Assembly (NCBI RefSeq): GCF_040687965.1 | Contig: NZ_CP156084.1 | Coordinates: 510,501 to 574,500 of the forward strand | From: Methylocystis echinoides | Lineage (GTDB): Bacteria; Pseudomonadota; Alphaproteobacteria; Rhizobiales; Beijerinckiaceae | DNA: 64,000 nt | Direction of reading: 5' to 3' | In this document: in pieces, positions 18,354 to 29,188 of the stretch | Numbering within the stretch: position 1 is the stretch's first letter | Layout of the letters: every line of letters begins with the position of its first letter | Notes under the pieces: generated by a model | What the model was told of the DNA's origin: nothing | The model's input: only the letters and a program-made list of their open reading frames with translations | Database searches by the model: none | Position numbers and translations under genes: made by a program

Positions 18354-20285
18354 TCACCCTCGCACATCCGGCGGCGTCGCCTCTTCGGCCAGCAGCTTCA
18401 GCGCCTCGTCGATGGCGAGTTGCGTCTGCTGCTGCGAGCCGAGGCGGCGCATCGAGATCGTGCGCTCGGCCGCCTCCTTCTTGCCCGCGACGAGAAGCAC
18501 CGGGACCTTGGCGTGCGAATGTTCGCGCACCTTGTAGGTGATCTTCTCGTTTCGCGCGTCGACGTCGACATTGAGTCCGAGCTTGCGCGCGACCGCCGCG
18601 ACCTCATAGGCGTAGTCGTCCGCCTCCTGGGTGATCGTACAAACGACGATCTGCAGCGGCGACAGCCAGAGCGGCAGATGCCCGGCGTAATGCTCGATCA
18701 GAATGCCGGTGAAGCGTTCGAGCGAGCCGAACATGGCGCGGTGAATCATCACCGGCGTCTTCTTCTCGCTGTCCGGTCCGATGTAGAAGGCGCCGAAACG
18801 CACGGGCAGATTGAAGTCGACCTGCGTCGTGCCGCATTGCCATTCACGGCCGATGGCGTCGCGCAGCGTATATTCGAGCTTCGGCCCGTAAAACGCGCCC
18901 TCGCCTTCCTGAACGCTCGTCTTCAGACCGCGGCGCGCAAGTTCGTCGAGCACCTTCCCGAGCGCGGCTTCGGCCTTGTTCCAGGCTTCATCCGAACCCA
19001 CGCGCTTTTCGGGTCGCGTCGAGAGCTTCACGACCACGTCCTCGAAGCCGAAGTCGCGATAGATCGTCAAGATGAGGTCGTTGATCTTCAGCGCCTCGTC
19101 CATGATCTGATCTTCGGAGCAGAAGATATGGGCGTCGTCCTGCGTGAAGGCGCGCACGCGCATCATGCCGTGCAGCGCGCCCGAGGGCTCGTAGCGATGT
19201 ACGACGCCAAACTCCGCGATCTTCACCGGCAGATCACGATAGGATTTGAGCCCGTTCTTGAAGATCTGCACGTGGCCAGGGCAGTTCATCGGCTTGATCG
19301 CGAAGACGCGCTCGTCCTCCGTTTTGGTGACGAACATGTTCTCACGATACGTCTGCCAATGGCCCGACGTCTCCCACAAGGCGCGGTCGAGCACCTGCGG
19401 CGTATTCACTTCGATATAGCCCGCCGCCTTCTGCTTGCGCCGCATATAGGAGACGAGCGTCTGGAACAACGTCCAGCCCTTCGGATGCCAGAAGATGGCG
19501 CCCGGCCCTTCCTCCTGGAAATGAAAGAGGTCCATCTCGCGCCCGAGGCGGCGGTGATCGCGGCGTTCCGCTTCCTCGAGCCGGTGCAGATAGGCGTCGA
19601 GCTCTTCCTGCGTCGCCCAGGCCGTGCCGTAGATGCGCGACAGCATCGGCTTCGTCGAGTCGCCGCGCCAATAGGCGCCGGCGACCTTCATCAGCTTGAA
19701 GGCGCCGCCGATCTTGCCGACCGACGGCAGATGCGGGCCGCGACAGAGATCGAGCCAGTGGCCCTGTTTGTAGACGCTCAAGGGCTCGTCCGACTTGATG
19801 CTGTCGATCAATTCGCCCTTGAACGTCTCGCCCTTGGCGATGAACCATGTCTTGGCGTGCTCGCGGTCCCATTCCTCGCGCACGATCGGCGCGTCGCGGG
19901 CGATGATCTCGCGCATCTTCTTCTCGATCGCCGGCAGGTCTTCGGGCGTGAAGGGCTCCGCGCGCTGGAAATCGTAATAGAAACCATTTTCGATCACCGG
20001 GCCGATCGTCACCTGCGTGCCGGGATAGAGCTCCTGCACGGCCTCCGCCAGCACATGGGCGGCGTCGTGGCGGATGAGCTCCAGCGCGCGCGGATCGTCG
20101 CGTGAAACGAATTCGACTCGCGCGTCCTTCTGGACGGGTTTCATGAGGTCGACGAGTTCCCCGTCGAGCGTCATGGCGACGCTGCGCTTGGCGAGAGACG
20201 GGGAGATGCTCTTGGCGATGTCGAAGCCCGTGACGCCGGGCTCGAACTGACGGGACGCCCCGTCGGGGAATGTAACCGCAACCAT
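18354..20285 (-). CDS. thrS: Threonyl-tRNA synthetase
   Basis: The 643-residue product is full length. It has an N-terminal TGS domain (1 to about 62), the editing/second additional domain with the [11 protein letters not shown]is cluster near 92, the class II core with [10 protein letters not shown] (zinc ligand Cys) near 335 and [26 protein letters not shown] (motif 2), motif 3 near 515, and a C-terminal anticodon-binding domain (about 540-643). It charges tRNA-Thr in the cytoplasm. No T-box-like leader is visible. Confidence 0.97.
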   Translation of the reverse strand: MVAVTFPDGASRQFEPGVTGFDIAKSISPSLAKRSVAMTLDGELVDLMKPVQKDARVEFVSRDDPRALELIRHDAAHVLAEAVQELYPGTQVTIGPVIENGFYYDFQRAEPFTPEDLPAIEKKMREIIARDAPIVREEWDREHAKTWFIAKGETFKGELIDSIKSDEPLSVYKQGHWLDLCRGPHLPSVGKIGGAFKLMKVAGAYWRGDSTKPMLSRIYGTAWATQEELDAYLHRLEEAERRDHRRLGREMDLFHFQEEGPGAIFWHPKGWTLFQTLVSYMRRKQKAAGYIEVNTPQVLDRALWETSGHWQTYRENMFVTKTEDERVFAIKPMNCPGHVQIFKNGLKSYRDLPVKIAEFGVVHRYEPSGALHGMMRVRAFTQDDAHIFCSEDQIMDEALKINDLILTIYRDFGFEDVVVKLSTRPEKRVGSDEAWNKAEAALGKVLDELARRGLKTSVQEGEGAFYGPKLEYTLRDAIGREWQCGTTQVDFNLPVRFGAFYIGPDSEKKTPVMIHRAMFGSLERFTGILIEHYAGHLPLWLSPLQIVVCTITQEADDYAYEVAAVARKLGLNVDVDARNEKITYKVREHSHAKVPVLLVAGKKEAAERTISMRRLGSQQQTQLAIDEALKLLAEEATPPDVRG

Positions 20286-20620
20286 TTGTCGCTCCTGTCG
20301 CGCTCAATCGCCGACACGGATCGGCGTAAGTCGCTTGGCGTAGGTGAAGGAGCGCGTTTTAGCGCCTCGGACGCGCGGGCGCAAATGGCGGCCGCGCCGC
20401 CATCTGCTTTCAGGCTGCGAGCCCGCCGCGTTTCGGCTAGTGGGAGCCCTCAAGATGTATCCCGTGTCCTCCTGAAAAAACTTACGGCCACGAGCCGCGG
20501 CTGATCTCAACTGGGCTCGCCCCGGTCAAGTTTCCAGCCCCGATAAATCGATGGGTCGCTTTGAAAAATTCGATAGTCCCGCCGACCCCCCTCTGGCCGA
20601 CGGTCACTCGAGCGAGGGCG
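20286..20620. other. Intergenic region between thrS and a DUF2795-like gene
   Basis: These 335 bases hold no convincing gene or repeat. They include the thrS upstream region and the downstream end of the DUF2795-like gene. Confidence 0.5.
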
Positions 20621-20935
20621 CTACTCTTCCTCGTCCTCGTCCTCGCCCTGGCCTTGTTGCCTGTGCGCTTCCGAGACGGCCGAAGCAACGTCGGCGACGG
20701 ACAGGAACTCGTCCTTGTCCACGTCCTTCAGAAGGTCGCCCAAGCGCTCGGAACTGTCCTTTGTCCAGTTGACCTCTTCCTTGCCGTGCTGGCGGATCAG
20801 ATCTTCCTTGGAGATCGGGAAGCTCGTCCCATGGAGCGCCTGCGTCACCGACGCCACGCCGAATGCGAAGCCCTTGGCGGGACCTTTATGGCCGCTGCCG
20901 CGACCCTCGCCCGTGTTTTCGGTCGTTCGAGGCAT
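20621..20935 (-). CDS. Small DUF2795-like acidic protein
   Basis: The 104-residue product has a short stretch (ALHGTSFPISKEDLIRQ, about 33-49) typical of DUF2795, a small domain common in stress-related bacterial proteins. A charged middle and a Glu/Asp-rich tail (EDEDEEE) follow. It lies in a run of four small hydrophilic KGG proteins on the same strand. Function unknown; a stress or nucleoid-linked role is only suggested by the neighbours. Confidence 0.7.
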   Translation of the reverse strand: MPRTTENTGEGRGSGHKGPAKGFAFGVASVTQALHGTSFPISKEDLIRQHGKEEVNWTKDSSERLGDLLKDVDKDEFLSVADVASAVSEAHRQQGQGEDEDEEE

Positions 20936-20949
20936 GAGGCTTCTCCGCT

Positions 20950-21168
20950 TTAGTGCTTCTTGCCCTTGCCGGACGAGCCCTCGGCGCGCTTGCCTTCCTC
21001 GATCAGCTCTTTCACGCGCTGTCCGCCTTTGTGGCCGAGCTCGGAATAGCCCTCGGGCCCCAGCTCTTCCTTGCGGATTTCGCCGCCCATCTTGCCGGCT
21101 TCCTTCACGGTCATCGGCCCCTTGGGCGCCGATTTTCCACCCTGCGAACCTGTCTGTTTCTGTGGCAT
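20950..21168 (-). CDS. KGG-repeat stress protein (72 aa)
   Basis: This very hydrophilic 72-residue protein has two KGG-type motifs, GKMGGEIRKEELGPEGYSE and GHKGGQRVKELIEEGKRAEG, as in YciG-like 'stress-induced acidophilic repeat' proteins. Such proteins behave like plant LEA proteins and are induced in general stress. It is the second of four related genes in a row. No signal peptide or membrane segment is present. Confidence 0.82.
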   Translation of the reverse strand: MPQKQTGSQGGKSAPKGPMTVKEAGKMGGEIRKEELGPEGYSELGHKGGQRVKELIEEGKRAEGSSGKGKKH

Positions 21169-21204
21169 GACTTTTCCTCTCGCCGTTTCGGCGAAACCAT
21201 CGCG

Positions 21205-21405
21205 TTAGGCTTCGCCGTCCTCCTCTTCTTCGTCTTCCATGTTCTCGAGGTCTTCGCCGGCGTCCTCACGCTCGGCTTGCTTACCCTCCTTGATCAGCTC
21301 CTTTACGCGCTGCCCGCCCTTGTGGCCGCCGAGGCGCCCCGCCTCTTCGACCGTCATCTGACCGCGCTTGATGGACTTTTCAGGTTCAGTCCGCTTCTGC
21401 GGCAT
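21205..21405 (-). CDS. KGG-repeat stress protein (66 aa)
   Basis: The 66-residue product begins MPQKRTEPEKSIKRG and holds one KGG motif (GRLGGHKGGQRVKELIKEG), then an acidic tail with EDEEEEDGEA. It has the same layout as its neighbours, so the group probably arose by local duplication. Confidence 0.8.
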   Translation of the reverse strand: MPQKRTEPEKSIKRGQMTVEEAGRLGGHKGGQRVKELIKEGKQAEREDAGEDLENMEDEEEEDGEA

Positions 21406-21435
21406 GGCCTCCTCCTGTTGACGAGAACGGGCGGC

Positions 21436-21645
21436 TCAGTGGCGCGACTTCGACTTGCCGCCCTTCCCCGCGCCGCCCGGGCCTTCGGCGCGCTTGCCTT
21501 CCTGGATGAGCTCCTTGACGCGTTCGCCACCCTTCTGGCCGCCTTTTTCGCCGCCGAGATGGCCGGCCTGTTCGACAGTCATCTGTCCTGCGCCGGATTT
21601 TCCCGGCTTCTGCCCAGTCTGTCGCTGCGCCATGTCGTTCTCCAT
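21436..21645 (-). CDS. KGG-repeat stress protein (69 aa)
   Basis: The product is 69 residues from ATG 21645, or 65 from the ATG four codons later (MAQRQTGQ). It has a doubled KGG segment (GEKGGQKGGERVKELIQEG) and a basic tail (GKGGKSKSRH). The basic tail contrasts with the acidic tails of its neighbours. Confidence 0.8.
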   Translation of the reverse strand: MENDMAQRQTGQKPGKSGAGQMTVEQAGHLGGEKGGQKGGERVKELIQEGKRAEGPGGAGKGGKSKSRH

Positions 21646-21679
21646 TTAGTCAAGCGCGCTCGCCGTCGGGCGACTGCCT

Positions 21680-22111
21680 TCAGTGACGCGGTTTGCCGCG
21701 GCCCTTGGTCTCGCTTTCCTCTTCCTCTTCGCCGGCGCCTTCTGCGCGCTTGCCCTCTTCGATGAGCTGCTTCACGCGTTGGCCGCCCTTATGGCCGAGT
21801 TCCGAGTAGCCTTCGGGGCCGAGCTGCTCTTTACGCGCCTCGCCGCCCATCTTGCCGAGTTCCGAATAACCTTCCGGGCCAAGCTGCTCTTTACGGGCCT
21901 CGCCGCCCTTCTTGCCCATCTCGGAATAGCCTTCGTGGCCAAGCTGCTCCTTGCGGACCTCGCCGCCCATCTTGCCGATTTCCGAGTAGCCCTCGGGGCC
22001 GAGCTCTTCCTTGCGGATCTCGCCGCCCATCCGGCCGGCTTCCTGAACCGTCATCGTGCCCTTGGCCTTCTGAGAGCCTTTTTCGCCTTCCGTACCATGT
22101 GTGCGGGCCAT
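21680..22111 (-). CDS. Tandem-repeat KGG/LEA-like stress protein (143 aa)
   Basis: The 143-residue product is built of about four 20-residue repeats with the core KEQLGPEGYSELGKMGGEAR, ending in the KGG motif HKGGQRVKQLIEEGKRAEG and an acidic tail. The repeat is like that of Em/LEA-type and general-stress proteins, which are disordered when hydrated. GGGAGG lies just before the ATG at 22111; the open frame continues to 22225 but without family-like sequence. It is the first and largest gene of the four-gene series. Confidence 0.85.
   Translation of the reverse strand: MARTHGTEGEKGSQKAKGTMTVQEAGRMGGEIRKEELGPEGYSEIGKMGGEVRKEQLGHEGYSEMGKKGGEARKEQLGPEGYSELGKMGGEARKEQLGPEGYSELGHKGGQRVKQLIEEGKRAEGAGEEEEESETKGRGKPRH
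21793..22032. repeat. 60-bp tandem repeat, about four copies, inside the LEA-like gene
   Basis: Four diverged copies of a 60-bp unit lie head to tail, each encoding 20 residues (KE-LG-EGYSE-GK-GGE-R). They differ mainly at third codon positions, which suggests selection on the protein. Confidence 0.85.
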
Positions 22112-22596
22112 AGTGACCTCCCATTCAACCTCGCGCTGGAGTTCGGGAACCTTGCGGGCCCCTGCCGAAACGAACGCCCGAGCGCATGTTCCGGGCCCCG
22201 AGGGCCGCCTGCCGGCCAGCGCCATTGTCCGTGCCGAGCGGCCTTTCGCCTGGGTGCTCGGACGCCGGCGTTTCAGCCTCCGAAACGCCGGTCGCCCGTC
22301 GCCAGACCATCGAGGCGATCAGCGCTAGATCGTTTGCGCGCCGAGCATGGGAAGTACGTACGAACACCTAGAGGGGCTCGATCTGCACCCTCAAGAAAAA
22401 CATGGGCTTGCGTAAAAGAGAGCCCCTTAAGCCCGTGCGAAAAACGGCGTCAGCTCGGCGCGCAAGCGACGATTTGACGCTTGGTCTCGACATCTGACGG
22501 GCTGACAAGCCGCTTCGCCTTGCGCCAACAGGGAAAACGCCGGCCGCGGGACGGCGCCGCCCCCGATCTTTTGCAGGCCTCGCGCGTTAAGGCGCC
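22112..22596. other. Intergenic region between divergent LEA-like and ABC exporter genes
   Basis: These 485 bases carry no convincing gene. The promoters of the KGG series and of the ABC exporter should lie here; I could not identify either with confidence. Confidence 0.5.
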
Positions 22597-24498
22597 ATGA
22601 GCCCGACCGCCGACGCGCCGCGCCAGAGCAACAAGCTCGCCGCCTATCAGAGAGCTTACGGCTATTTTGCACCCGACTGGCCCTGGATCGCGACGCTCGT
22701 GGCGCTCATTGGCGTCTCTGTCGGCGTCGGCCTGCTGGAAGCCTGGCCGCTCGCCATTCTCGTCGACACCGTCCTGACGCACGAGCCGAAAACCGGCTGG
22801 CTGCACGTCTACTTCCTAGCGTTGCTGCCCCCCGACAGGCCTGGCCAGATTCTCGGCCTCGTGATCATCGGCCTGCTGCTGCAGGTCATCGGCTATTCGG
22901 CCTGGATGGCCCGGATGATGATCAATTATTACCTCAATTACTGGGGAACGACGCGCGTCCGCGCCGATCTTTTCGGCAAGCTGCAAAGGCTCGATCTCGG
23001 CTACCACCAGTCGCGTCCGCAGGGCGATTCCATTTATCGCCTCACCACGGACGCTTTCGGCCCGTGGGGCATTATCGACATCATCATCGGCTCGTCTGTC
23101 GCGGCCGTCACGCTCACCGTCATGACCGCCATCCTTCTGTCCCGCAGCCCGCCGCTCACCTTCGCCGCCTATTCGGTGGCGCCGCTGATCGTGTGGAGCA
23201 ACTGGCGGTTCGGCTTGAAAATCCACAAGCGCGCGCTCGAGTCGAAGCAAATCGACGCGGATCTTACGGCGCATATTCAGCAGGCGATGGCGCGCGTGCC
23301 GCTGGCGCAGGCGTTCCGCCGCGAACCCTCTGAATTCGAGCGCTTCCAGCAAGCTGTCCTGCGCAGCGTGAACGCGCTCCTGCGCCTCAATTGGCAGGAG
23401 CAGCTCTATCCGCTGGCGCGCGACCTCATCCTGTCGCTCGGCGCCGCCATCATTCTCGGCTATGGCGGCTGGCTCGTCTACCGGGACCAGTTTCTCGCGC
23501 CTGTGGCCGACGGCATGACCGTCGGCGCGCTGATGATCTTCATGGACTATTTGCGCAAGCTCTGGGACCCGCTCAAATGGCTTGCCGAGTTTTTCTCGAA
23601 GGTGCGGACATTCGAGGCCGCCGCAAGGCGCGTGTTTTTCGTGCTGGATACGCCGGAGTCGATCAAGGACGCGCCGGATGCGCGGCCGCTGCCTGCGGCG
23701 CCGCGTCGACTGACGCTCGACCATCTCTCCTTCGGCTATCTGCCGGGCCGCCTGGTGCTGAACGACCTCACCGCGACCATCGCGCCGGGCGAAATGGCGG
23801 CCTTCGTCGGTCCGAGCGGGACCGGCAAGAGCTCCCTGCTCAGGCTGATGCTGCGATTCCACGATCCGCTCGAGGGCGCGTTGCGCCTCGATGGCGTCGA
23901 CATTCGCGACGTGCGGTTGGCCGATCTGCGCGCGCATTTCGCCTTCGTGACGCAAGACGCCTTCATGCTGCCGGCAAGCGTCGCCGAGAATATCGCCTAT
24001 GGGCGTCCCGCCGCCAGTCGGGCGGACATCGAGGAGGCGGCGGCGCTGGCGGGGGCGGCGGAATTCATCGAAGCGATTCCCGACGCCTATGACGCCATGC
24101 TCAGCGAAGGCGGCGCGAATCTCTCCGGCGGGCAGCGTCAGAGGCTCGCCATCGCCAGAGCGCTGTTGAGCGAAGCGCCCTTCCTCGTACTCGACGAGCC
24201 GACGAGCGCGCTTGATCCCCAAAACGAAGCGCTGCTCACCGAGACGCTGCATCGTCTGAAACGACGCCGTACGATCCTGCTCGTCACGCACAGGCTGAAC
24301 TCGGTCATGGAATGCGACCGCGTCTTCGTGATGGACGCGGGCCGCATCGTGGAGCGCGGGACGCATCGCGAGCTTCTCGCCCTTAATGGCGTCTATGCCC
24401 GCTTGTGGCGCCAGGAAGCGAGCGAAACGCCCCCGGAGCCGGCGCGCCGCTTCGCGGCCGGCGCGCCGCGCCGGAGGGCGAAGAAGCGCGTCAGTTAA
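22597..24498 (+). CDS. ABC exporter, fused permease and ATPase
   Basis: The 633-residue half-transporter has an N-terminal membrane domain (six helices, about 28-320) and a C-terminal ATPase (about 370-600). Walker A is GPSGTGKSS near 408, the signature LSGGQRQRLAIARALL near 509, Walker B FLVLDEPTSALD near 530 and the H-loop VTHR near 565. It should work as a homodimer. It resembles lipid- and drug-type exporters; the substrate cannot be told from sequence. Neighbouring genes give no clue. Confidence 0.88.
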   Translation: MSPTADAPRQSNKLAAYQRAYGYFAPDWPWIATLVALIGVSVGVGLLEAWPLAILVDTVLTHEPKTGWLHVYFLALLPPDRPGQILGLVIIGLLLQVIGYSAWMARMMINYYLNYWGTTRVRADLFGKLQRLDLGYHQSRPQGDSIYRLTTDAFGPWGIIDIIIGSSVAAVTLTVMTAILLSRSPPLTFAAYSVAPLIVWSNWRFGLKIHKRALESKQIDADLTAHIQQAMARVPLAQAFRREPSEFERFQQAVLRSVNALLRLNWQEQLYPLARDLILSLGAAIILGYGGWLVYRDQFLAPVADGMTVGALMIFMDYLRKLWDPLKWLAEFFSKVRTFEAAARRVFFVLDTPESIKDAPDARPLPAAPRRLTLDHLSFGYLPGRLVLNDLTATIAPGEMAAFVGPSGTGKSSLLRLMLRFHDPLEGALRLDGVDIRDVRLADLRAHFAFVTQDAFMLPASVAENIAYGRPAASRADIEEAAALAGAAEFIEAIPDAYDAMLSEGGANLSGGQRQRLAIARALLSEAPFLVLDEPTSALDPQNEALLTETLHRLKRRRTILLVTHRLNSVMECDRVFVMDAGRIVERGTHRELLALNGVYARLWRQEASETPPEPARRFAAGAPRRRAKKRVS

Positions 24499-24727
24499 CG
24501 CTGGTTGCCTGGCGCTTCCCGCGCAGGTTGTATCTGTAGCTTGACCATTTATTGAAGCCTGAATGCTCTTTAACTTCAGACGCCGACAATTTTAGTCGTC
24601 CGGATAAACGTCTGGTGAGAGCTGCCCGCTAACATTTCCGGCCACAGGGTAATCCCTCGATAACCACGCCGCCGCTTCGACCCTTGGGAGGCGAGAAGAG
24701 ACGGCATTGCTCGGGCAGGAGCAGGAC

Positions 24728-25285
24728 ATGAAGCAGCTGGTCTCGAAAGAACTCCACGACTATTGGCGCAGCCTCAAGGGCGCCCGTCTCGCGCCGGAGC
24801 GCAACGACATAGAATTTACCGCCATCCGGCGTCTGCTCGCCAATGTGTTCATCGTGCACTTCGACCACGCCGGCCGCTTCCCGATGAAAATGTGCGGCAC
24901 CCGCATCAACGCCTTGTGGCTGGGGGAGCAAAAGGGGCGCTCCTTCCTGGAATTCTGGGACGAGCGCGATCGCGCCGCCGTCGTCTCGGCGTTCGCCGCC
25001 GTGACCGATGAGGCGCGTCCCGTGATAATGGGCGCGCGTAGCGGCGCCGGCGATCTGCCGAGGCTCGATCTGGAAGTCCTGCTCCTGCCGCTGCGCCATT
25101 TCGGCCGCACGCACTCCCTCGTGCTGGGCTCCTTCGCCCCCGCCAATGACCCCGACTGGCTCGGACGCATGCCGGTTCGCCGGCTGCATGTCCAGTCTCT
25201 GCGCGTCATCGGCTCAGAGGAAAACGCCTTGCTCGGACGTCCGCGGCTCGTGTTGCACGAGGGCGGGAAGGCCGTTTGCGCCTAA
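24728..25285 (+). CDS. PAS-domain (PAS_5 type) protein
   Basis: The 185-residue product looks like the PAS_5 family of alphaproteobacterial single-domain proteins: KELHDYWRSLKGARLAPERNDIEFTAIRRLLANVFIV at the N-terminus, MKMCGTRINALWLGE, and a late segment RLDLEVLLLPLRHFGR. The ATG at 24728 has AGGAG six bases before it and is preferred to TTG 24707. There is no output domain, so it would act by protein contacts. Ligand unknown. Confidence 0.72.
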   Translation: MKQLVSKELHDYWRSLKGARLAPERNDIEFTAIRRLLANVFIVHFDHAGRFPMKMCGTRINALWLGEQKGRSFLEFWDERDRAAVVSAFAAVTDEARPVIMGARSGAGDLPRLDLEVLLLPLRHFGRTHSLVLGSFAPANDPDWLGRMPVRRLHVQSLRVIGSEENALLGRPRLVLHEGGKAVCA

Positions 25286-25296
25286 GGCGACGAATT

Positions 25297-25316
25297 CCTC
25301 CCCCCTTGTGGGGAGG
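25297..25316. repeat. CCTCCCC...GGGGAGG palindrome between convergent genes
   Basis: A 7-bp stem (CCTCCCC 25297-25303, GGGGAGG 25310-25316) with a 6-base loop lies between the convergent PAS and ABC-F genes. It may be a bidirectional terminator or a copy of a dispersed palindrome also seen near 1640. Confidence 0.45.
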
Positions 25317-25324
25317 GTTCGCCG

Positions 25325-26944
<1,620 letters not shown>

Positions 26945-27077
26945 TGGCTTTCCGGAGGGAAAAAAGGCGACCTGACGGCGGGACGGCGCGTCGCCGGCCG
27001 ATTGGGCGCAGCGGCCCGGCGAGCGCAGCGCAAGCGCCGGGAGGGCGTGTGTGACCTGGGCGAAGCCAGATGCTGGC

Positions 27078-27446
27078 TCAAGCCAGAAATTCGTCCGAGG
27101 CCTTGAATTCCTCGATGGACCAGCCGCGCTCGATCAGGATCGACTTCACCCATTGCGGCGGATGCGCGCCGCGACCCGACCAGGTGTCGCCGCTGGCGGC
27201 GTTTCGATATTTGGCTGCGACGGCCTTGCTGTTCGCCCGCTCGGCGGATTTCCTTTCCCGCGCGGGCTTGCCCTCGATCTCGGGAAAGAGATCGGTGAGG
27301 TCGAGACCGGCGTTCCTGAGCTTTTGCTCGATGTCCGCCCGAAGGTTTTCCCTGTGCGCCTCCTTGCGGCGCGCCAGCTCCTCATTGGCGCGATGGATCA
27401 GCGAAAGAACTTCAAGGTCGGACAGGCTGGCGAACTCGTCACTCAT
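27078..27446 (-). CDS. H-NS histone-like nucleoid protein
   Basis: The 122-residue product has a helical N-terminal oligomerisation region and a C-terminal DNA-binding motif TWSGRGAHPPQWVKSIL near residues 87-105, the core of the H-NS family in its alphaproteobacterial form. Such proteins bind AT-rich DNA and silence acquired genes. Start is the ATG at 27446; the open frame runs to 27473. Its possible relevance here is the AT-rich control region of the polyketide locus. Confidence 0.88.
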   Translation of the reverse strand: MSDEFASLSDLEVLSLIHRANEELARRKEAHRENLRADIEQKLRNAGLDLTDLFPEIEGKPARERKSAERANSKAVAAKYRNAASGDTWSGRGAHPPQWVKSILIERGWSIEEFKASDEFLA

Positions 27447-27666
27447 CTTGGGCTTTTCTCTTGGTGGCCTCACCCGCCCTTCCTATTCGAGGCCGCGCCG
27501 AAATCAAGCGTTTCCAGCCCGGAGGCGGCCGCATCTGGGCGATTTAGCCCTTGAGGGAGCCTTTCTCCCAGCCATTCCCCTTCGCGGACGACGGCGCCGT
27601 GCTTGCCGACGCGGCGTCGCGGGGCCATTTCCCGATCAACTGCATGTGACAGAAAGGGGCGCGGCC

Positions 27667-27789
27667 ATGGCCGTTCTTCGCCGCATTCGCATCGCTTTGA
27701 TCGTGCTGACAGGCCTGGCCGTCGGCGTCTCCTGGGGCGCGCTCGAGCAGAGTCCTCAGACCAAGGAGTGGCTCGCCGACCGCGGCTGA
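27667..27789 (+). CDS. Very small membrane protein (40 aa)
   Basis: An ATG at 27667, preceded by GAAAGGGGC, opens a 40-residue frame: RRIRIALIVLTGLAVGVSWG forms one hydrophobic helix with a basic start, then a charged tail (EQSPQTKEWLADRG). It may be a small membrane protein, or a chance ORF in the gap. It was not recognised as any family. Confidence 0.4.
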   Translation: MAVLRRIRIALIVLTGLAVGVSWGALEQSPQTKEWLADRG

Positions 27790-27902
27790 CGCGACAGCGC
27801 CCAAAGAACGCGCCGCCGAGCTCGCAAAACCATAATCGCCCCTATTTGGTCCTGGACGAAGTTCCCCGCGATGGAACTGACCTCACCAGGGGAGGAATTG
27901 GC

Positions 27903-28217
27903 ATGCTTCGTAAACTGTCCCTCTGCGCGGCGTTGTTGGGCGGCGTTCTCGCGCTTCCGAGCATCGCGCCGGCGCATGAACGCGCCGGCTGGCGCGATTA
28001 TGATCGCGACTACAGCATGCGCGATCGAGATCGCGACCGCGACTGGGATCGCGACCGAGATTGGGGCTACCGCCATGATCGGGGGCGCCACTATGGCTGG
28101 GACCGTGGCCGCCACGAAGGATGGGGCCGCGGCGAAAGGACCTGGGACCGGGACCGTGATCGCGACTTCTATCGCTATCGCGATCGAGACCGCGATCGGG
28201 ACCACGACAAGGATTAG
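27903..28217 (+). CDS. Small secreted Arg/Asp-rich protein
   Basis: The 104-residue product has a signal peptide (MLRKLSLCAALLGGVLALPSI, with cleavage near APAHE). The mature part is almost entirely Asp-Arg dipeptides with scattered Trp, Tyr and His. GGGGAGGAATT precedes the ATG at 27903. A polyampholyte of this kind is probably disordered; comparable proteins are found in many Rhizobiales without known function. The DNA is a low-complexity GATCGC-rich tract. Confidence 0.65.
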   Translation: MLRKLSLCAALLGGVLALPSIAPAHERAGWRDYDRDYSMRDRDRDRDWDRDRDWGYRHDRGRHYGWDRGRHEGWGRGERTWDRDRDRDFYRYRDRDRDRDHDKD

Positions 28218-28277
28218 CCCGCCGCTGGCGCAGAGAACGCCCCGCGCCCTCGCGCGGGCGTTTTGCGTGGAAGAACT

Positions 28278-28952
28278 CTACATCTCTGCGATGAGGAGCG
28301 CGACAAGCGCGAGGCTCGTCGGCAGGCTCAGCGACCACAAACCTGCCGCGGCTTGGTAGATTGCGCCAAGCGCGCATCCGAGGACGAAGCCGGCGATGAC
28401 GGGCAGCGTCCGTAAGGCGCGGTCGCGGGCAGCGGCGTAATCGCGCGCGTGCACGAGCTCCGTCAGGTCCAGAACGAAATGCGTGACGTTGGTCGTCATC
28501 ACTGCGGTCGAGGGGACCTTCTTGAACGCGATCTGAGCGAGCGCATTTTGGACCGCCATAGCGCAAACGGCGGACATGCCGGCCAGGAGCATTGCGACAG
28601 ACTGGGGATGAAGCCTCGATCCGTCGAAGACCGAGATTTCCAGGCAGGCGACGAGAAACAGCAGTTGGATGAATAGCAGCGGCCGCAGCGGAGGAAGGCC
28701 GATCCTTTCAAAGCGGATCGCCAGCATACGCGTCATATAAAGTACGAACATGAAGACTGGGACGGAGAGAAGATAAGACGCCACCGCAGGTTTGCCGGTG
28801 ACCAAATTGGCGGCCAACACCACGACATTTCCGGTGATGTGAGCCGTAAAGAGACCGTTCAATCCCAGGAAGCAAATAGTATCCGTCGCTCCCGCGATGA
28901 CGCTGAGCAGCACAGGCAATGTCTTGCTCGGCAGTTCAGCCTCCCTCGACAA
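28278..28952 (-). CDS. YoaK/DUF1275 family membrane protein
   Basis: The 224-residue product has about six hydrophobic helices and the DUF1275 marks GATDTICFLGLNGLFTAHITGNVV near residue 21 and AVQNALAQIAFKKVPSTAVMTTNVT near 130. It is an inner-membrane protein of unknown function. It stands alone between two short secreted-protein genes. Confidence 0.88.
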   Translation of the reverse strand: MSREAELPSKTLPVLLSVIAGATDTICFLGLNGLFTAHITGNVVVLAANLVTGKPAVASYLLSVPVFMFVLYMTRMLAIRFERIGLPPLRPLLFIQLLFLVACLEISVFDGSRLHPQSVAMLLAGMSAVCAMAVQNALAQIAFKKVPSTAVMTTNVTHFVLDLTELVHARDYAAARDRALRTLPVIAGFVLGCALGAIYQAAAGLWSLSLPTSLALVALLIAEM

Positions 28953-29132
28953 TGTTTTGCTAGCGGCTGTTGTGACGCGGCCGTCTTGGCGGTAGCGTTG
29001 CCGGCCGCTCTATGTCAAGCTTGTGACGCCGGGTTTCTTATTGGAAGCGCCCGGAGGGGGCGGTTCGCCGTTGACAGCTTGCGGCGAGCCGCCTTCGCAA
29101 GACGCTCTCCCGCCGCAGGGAAGCTTCATAAG

Positions 29133-29166
29133 AAAAAGTCGCGGCCTGTTCAGACCGCGACCTTTT
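29133..29166 (-). terminator. Bidirectional-type terminator after the small repeated secreted protein
   Basis: GTCGCGG (29138-29144) pairs with CCGCGAC (29155-29161). The stem is flanked by AAAAA (29133-29137) and TTTTT (29162-29166), so it can work on either strand. It lies 22 bases past the stop of the minus-strand gene at 29189. Confidence 0.8.
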
Positions 29167-29188
29167 TAAGCATCGAGGTGAGCAAGTC

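Noticed and set aside
18315-20105. 596-codon plus-strand frame
   Set aside because: It is antisense to thrS, a well-identified gene.
22816-24366. 516-codon minus-strand frame
   Set aside because: It is antisense to the ABC exporter; Arg/His/Glu-rich shadow sequence.
28011-28210. Possible CRISPR-like or satellite repeat in the GATCGC-rich tract
   Set aside because: The repeats are explained by Asp-Arg codons of the secreted protein; no spacers.
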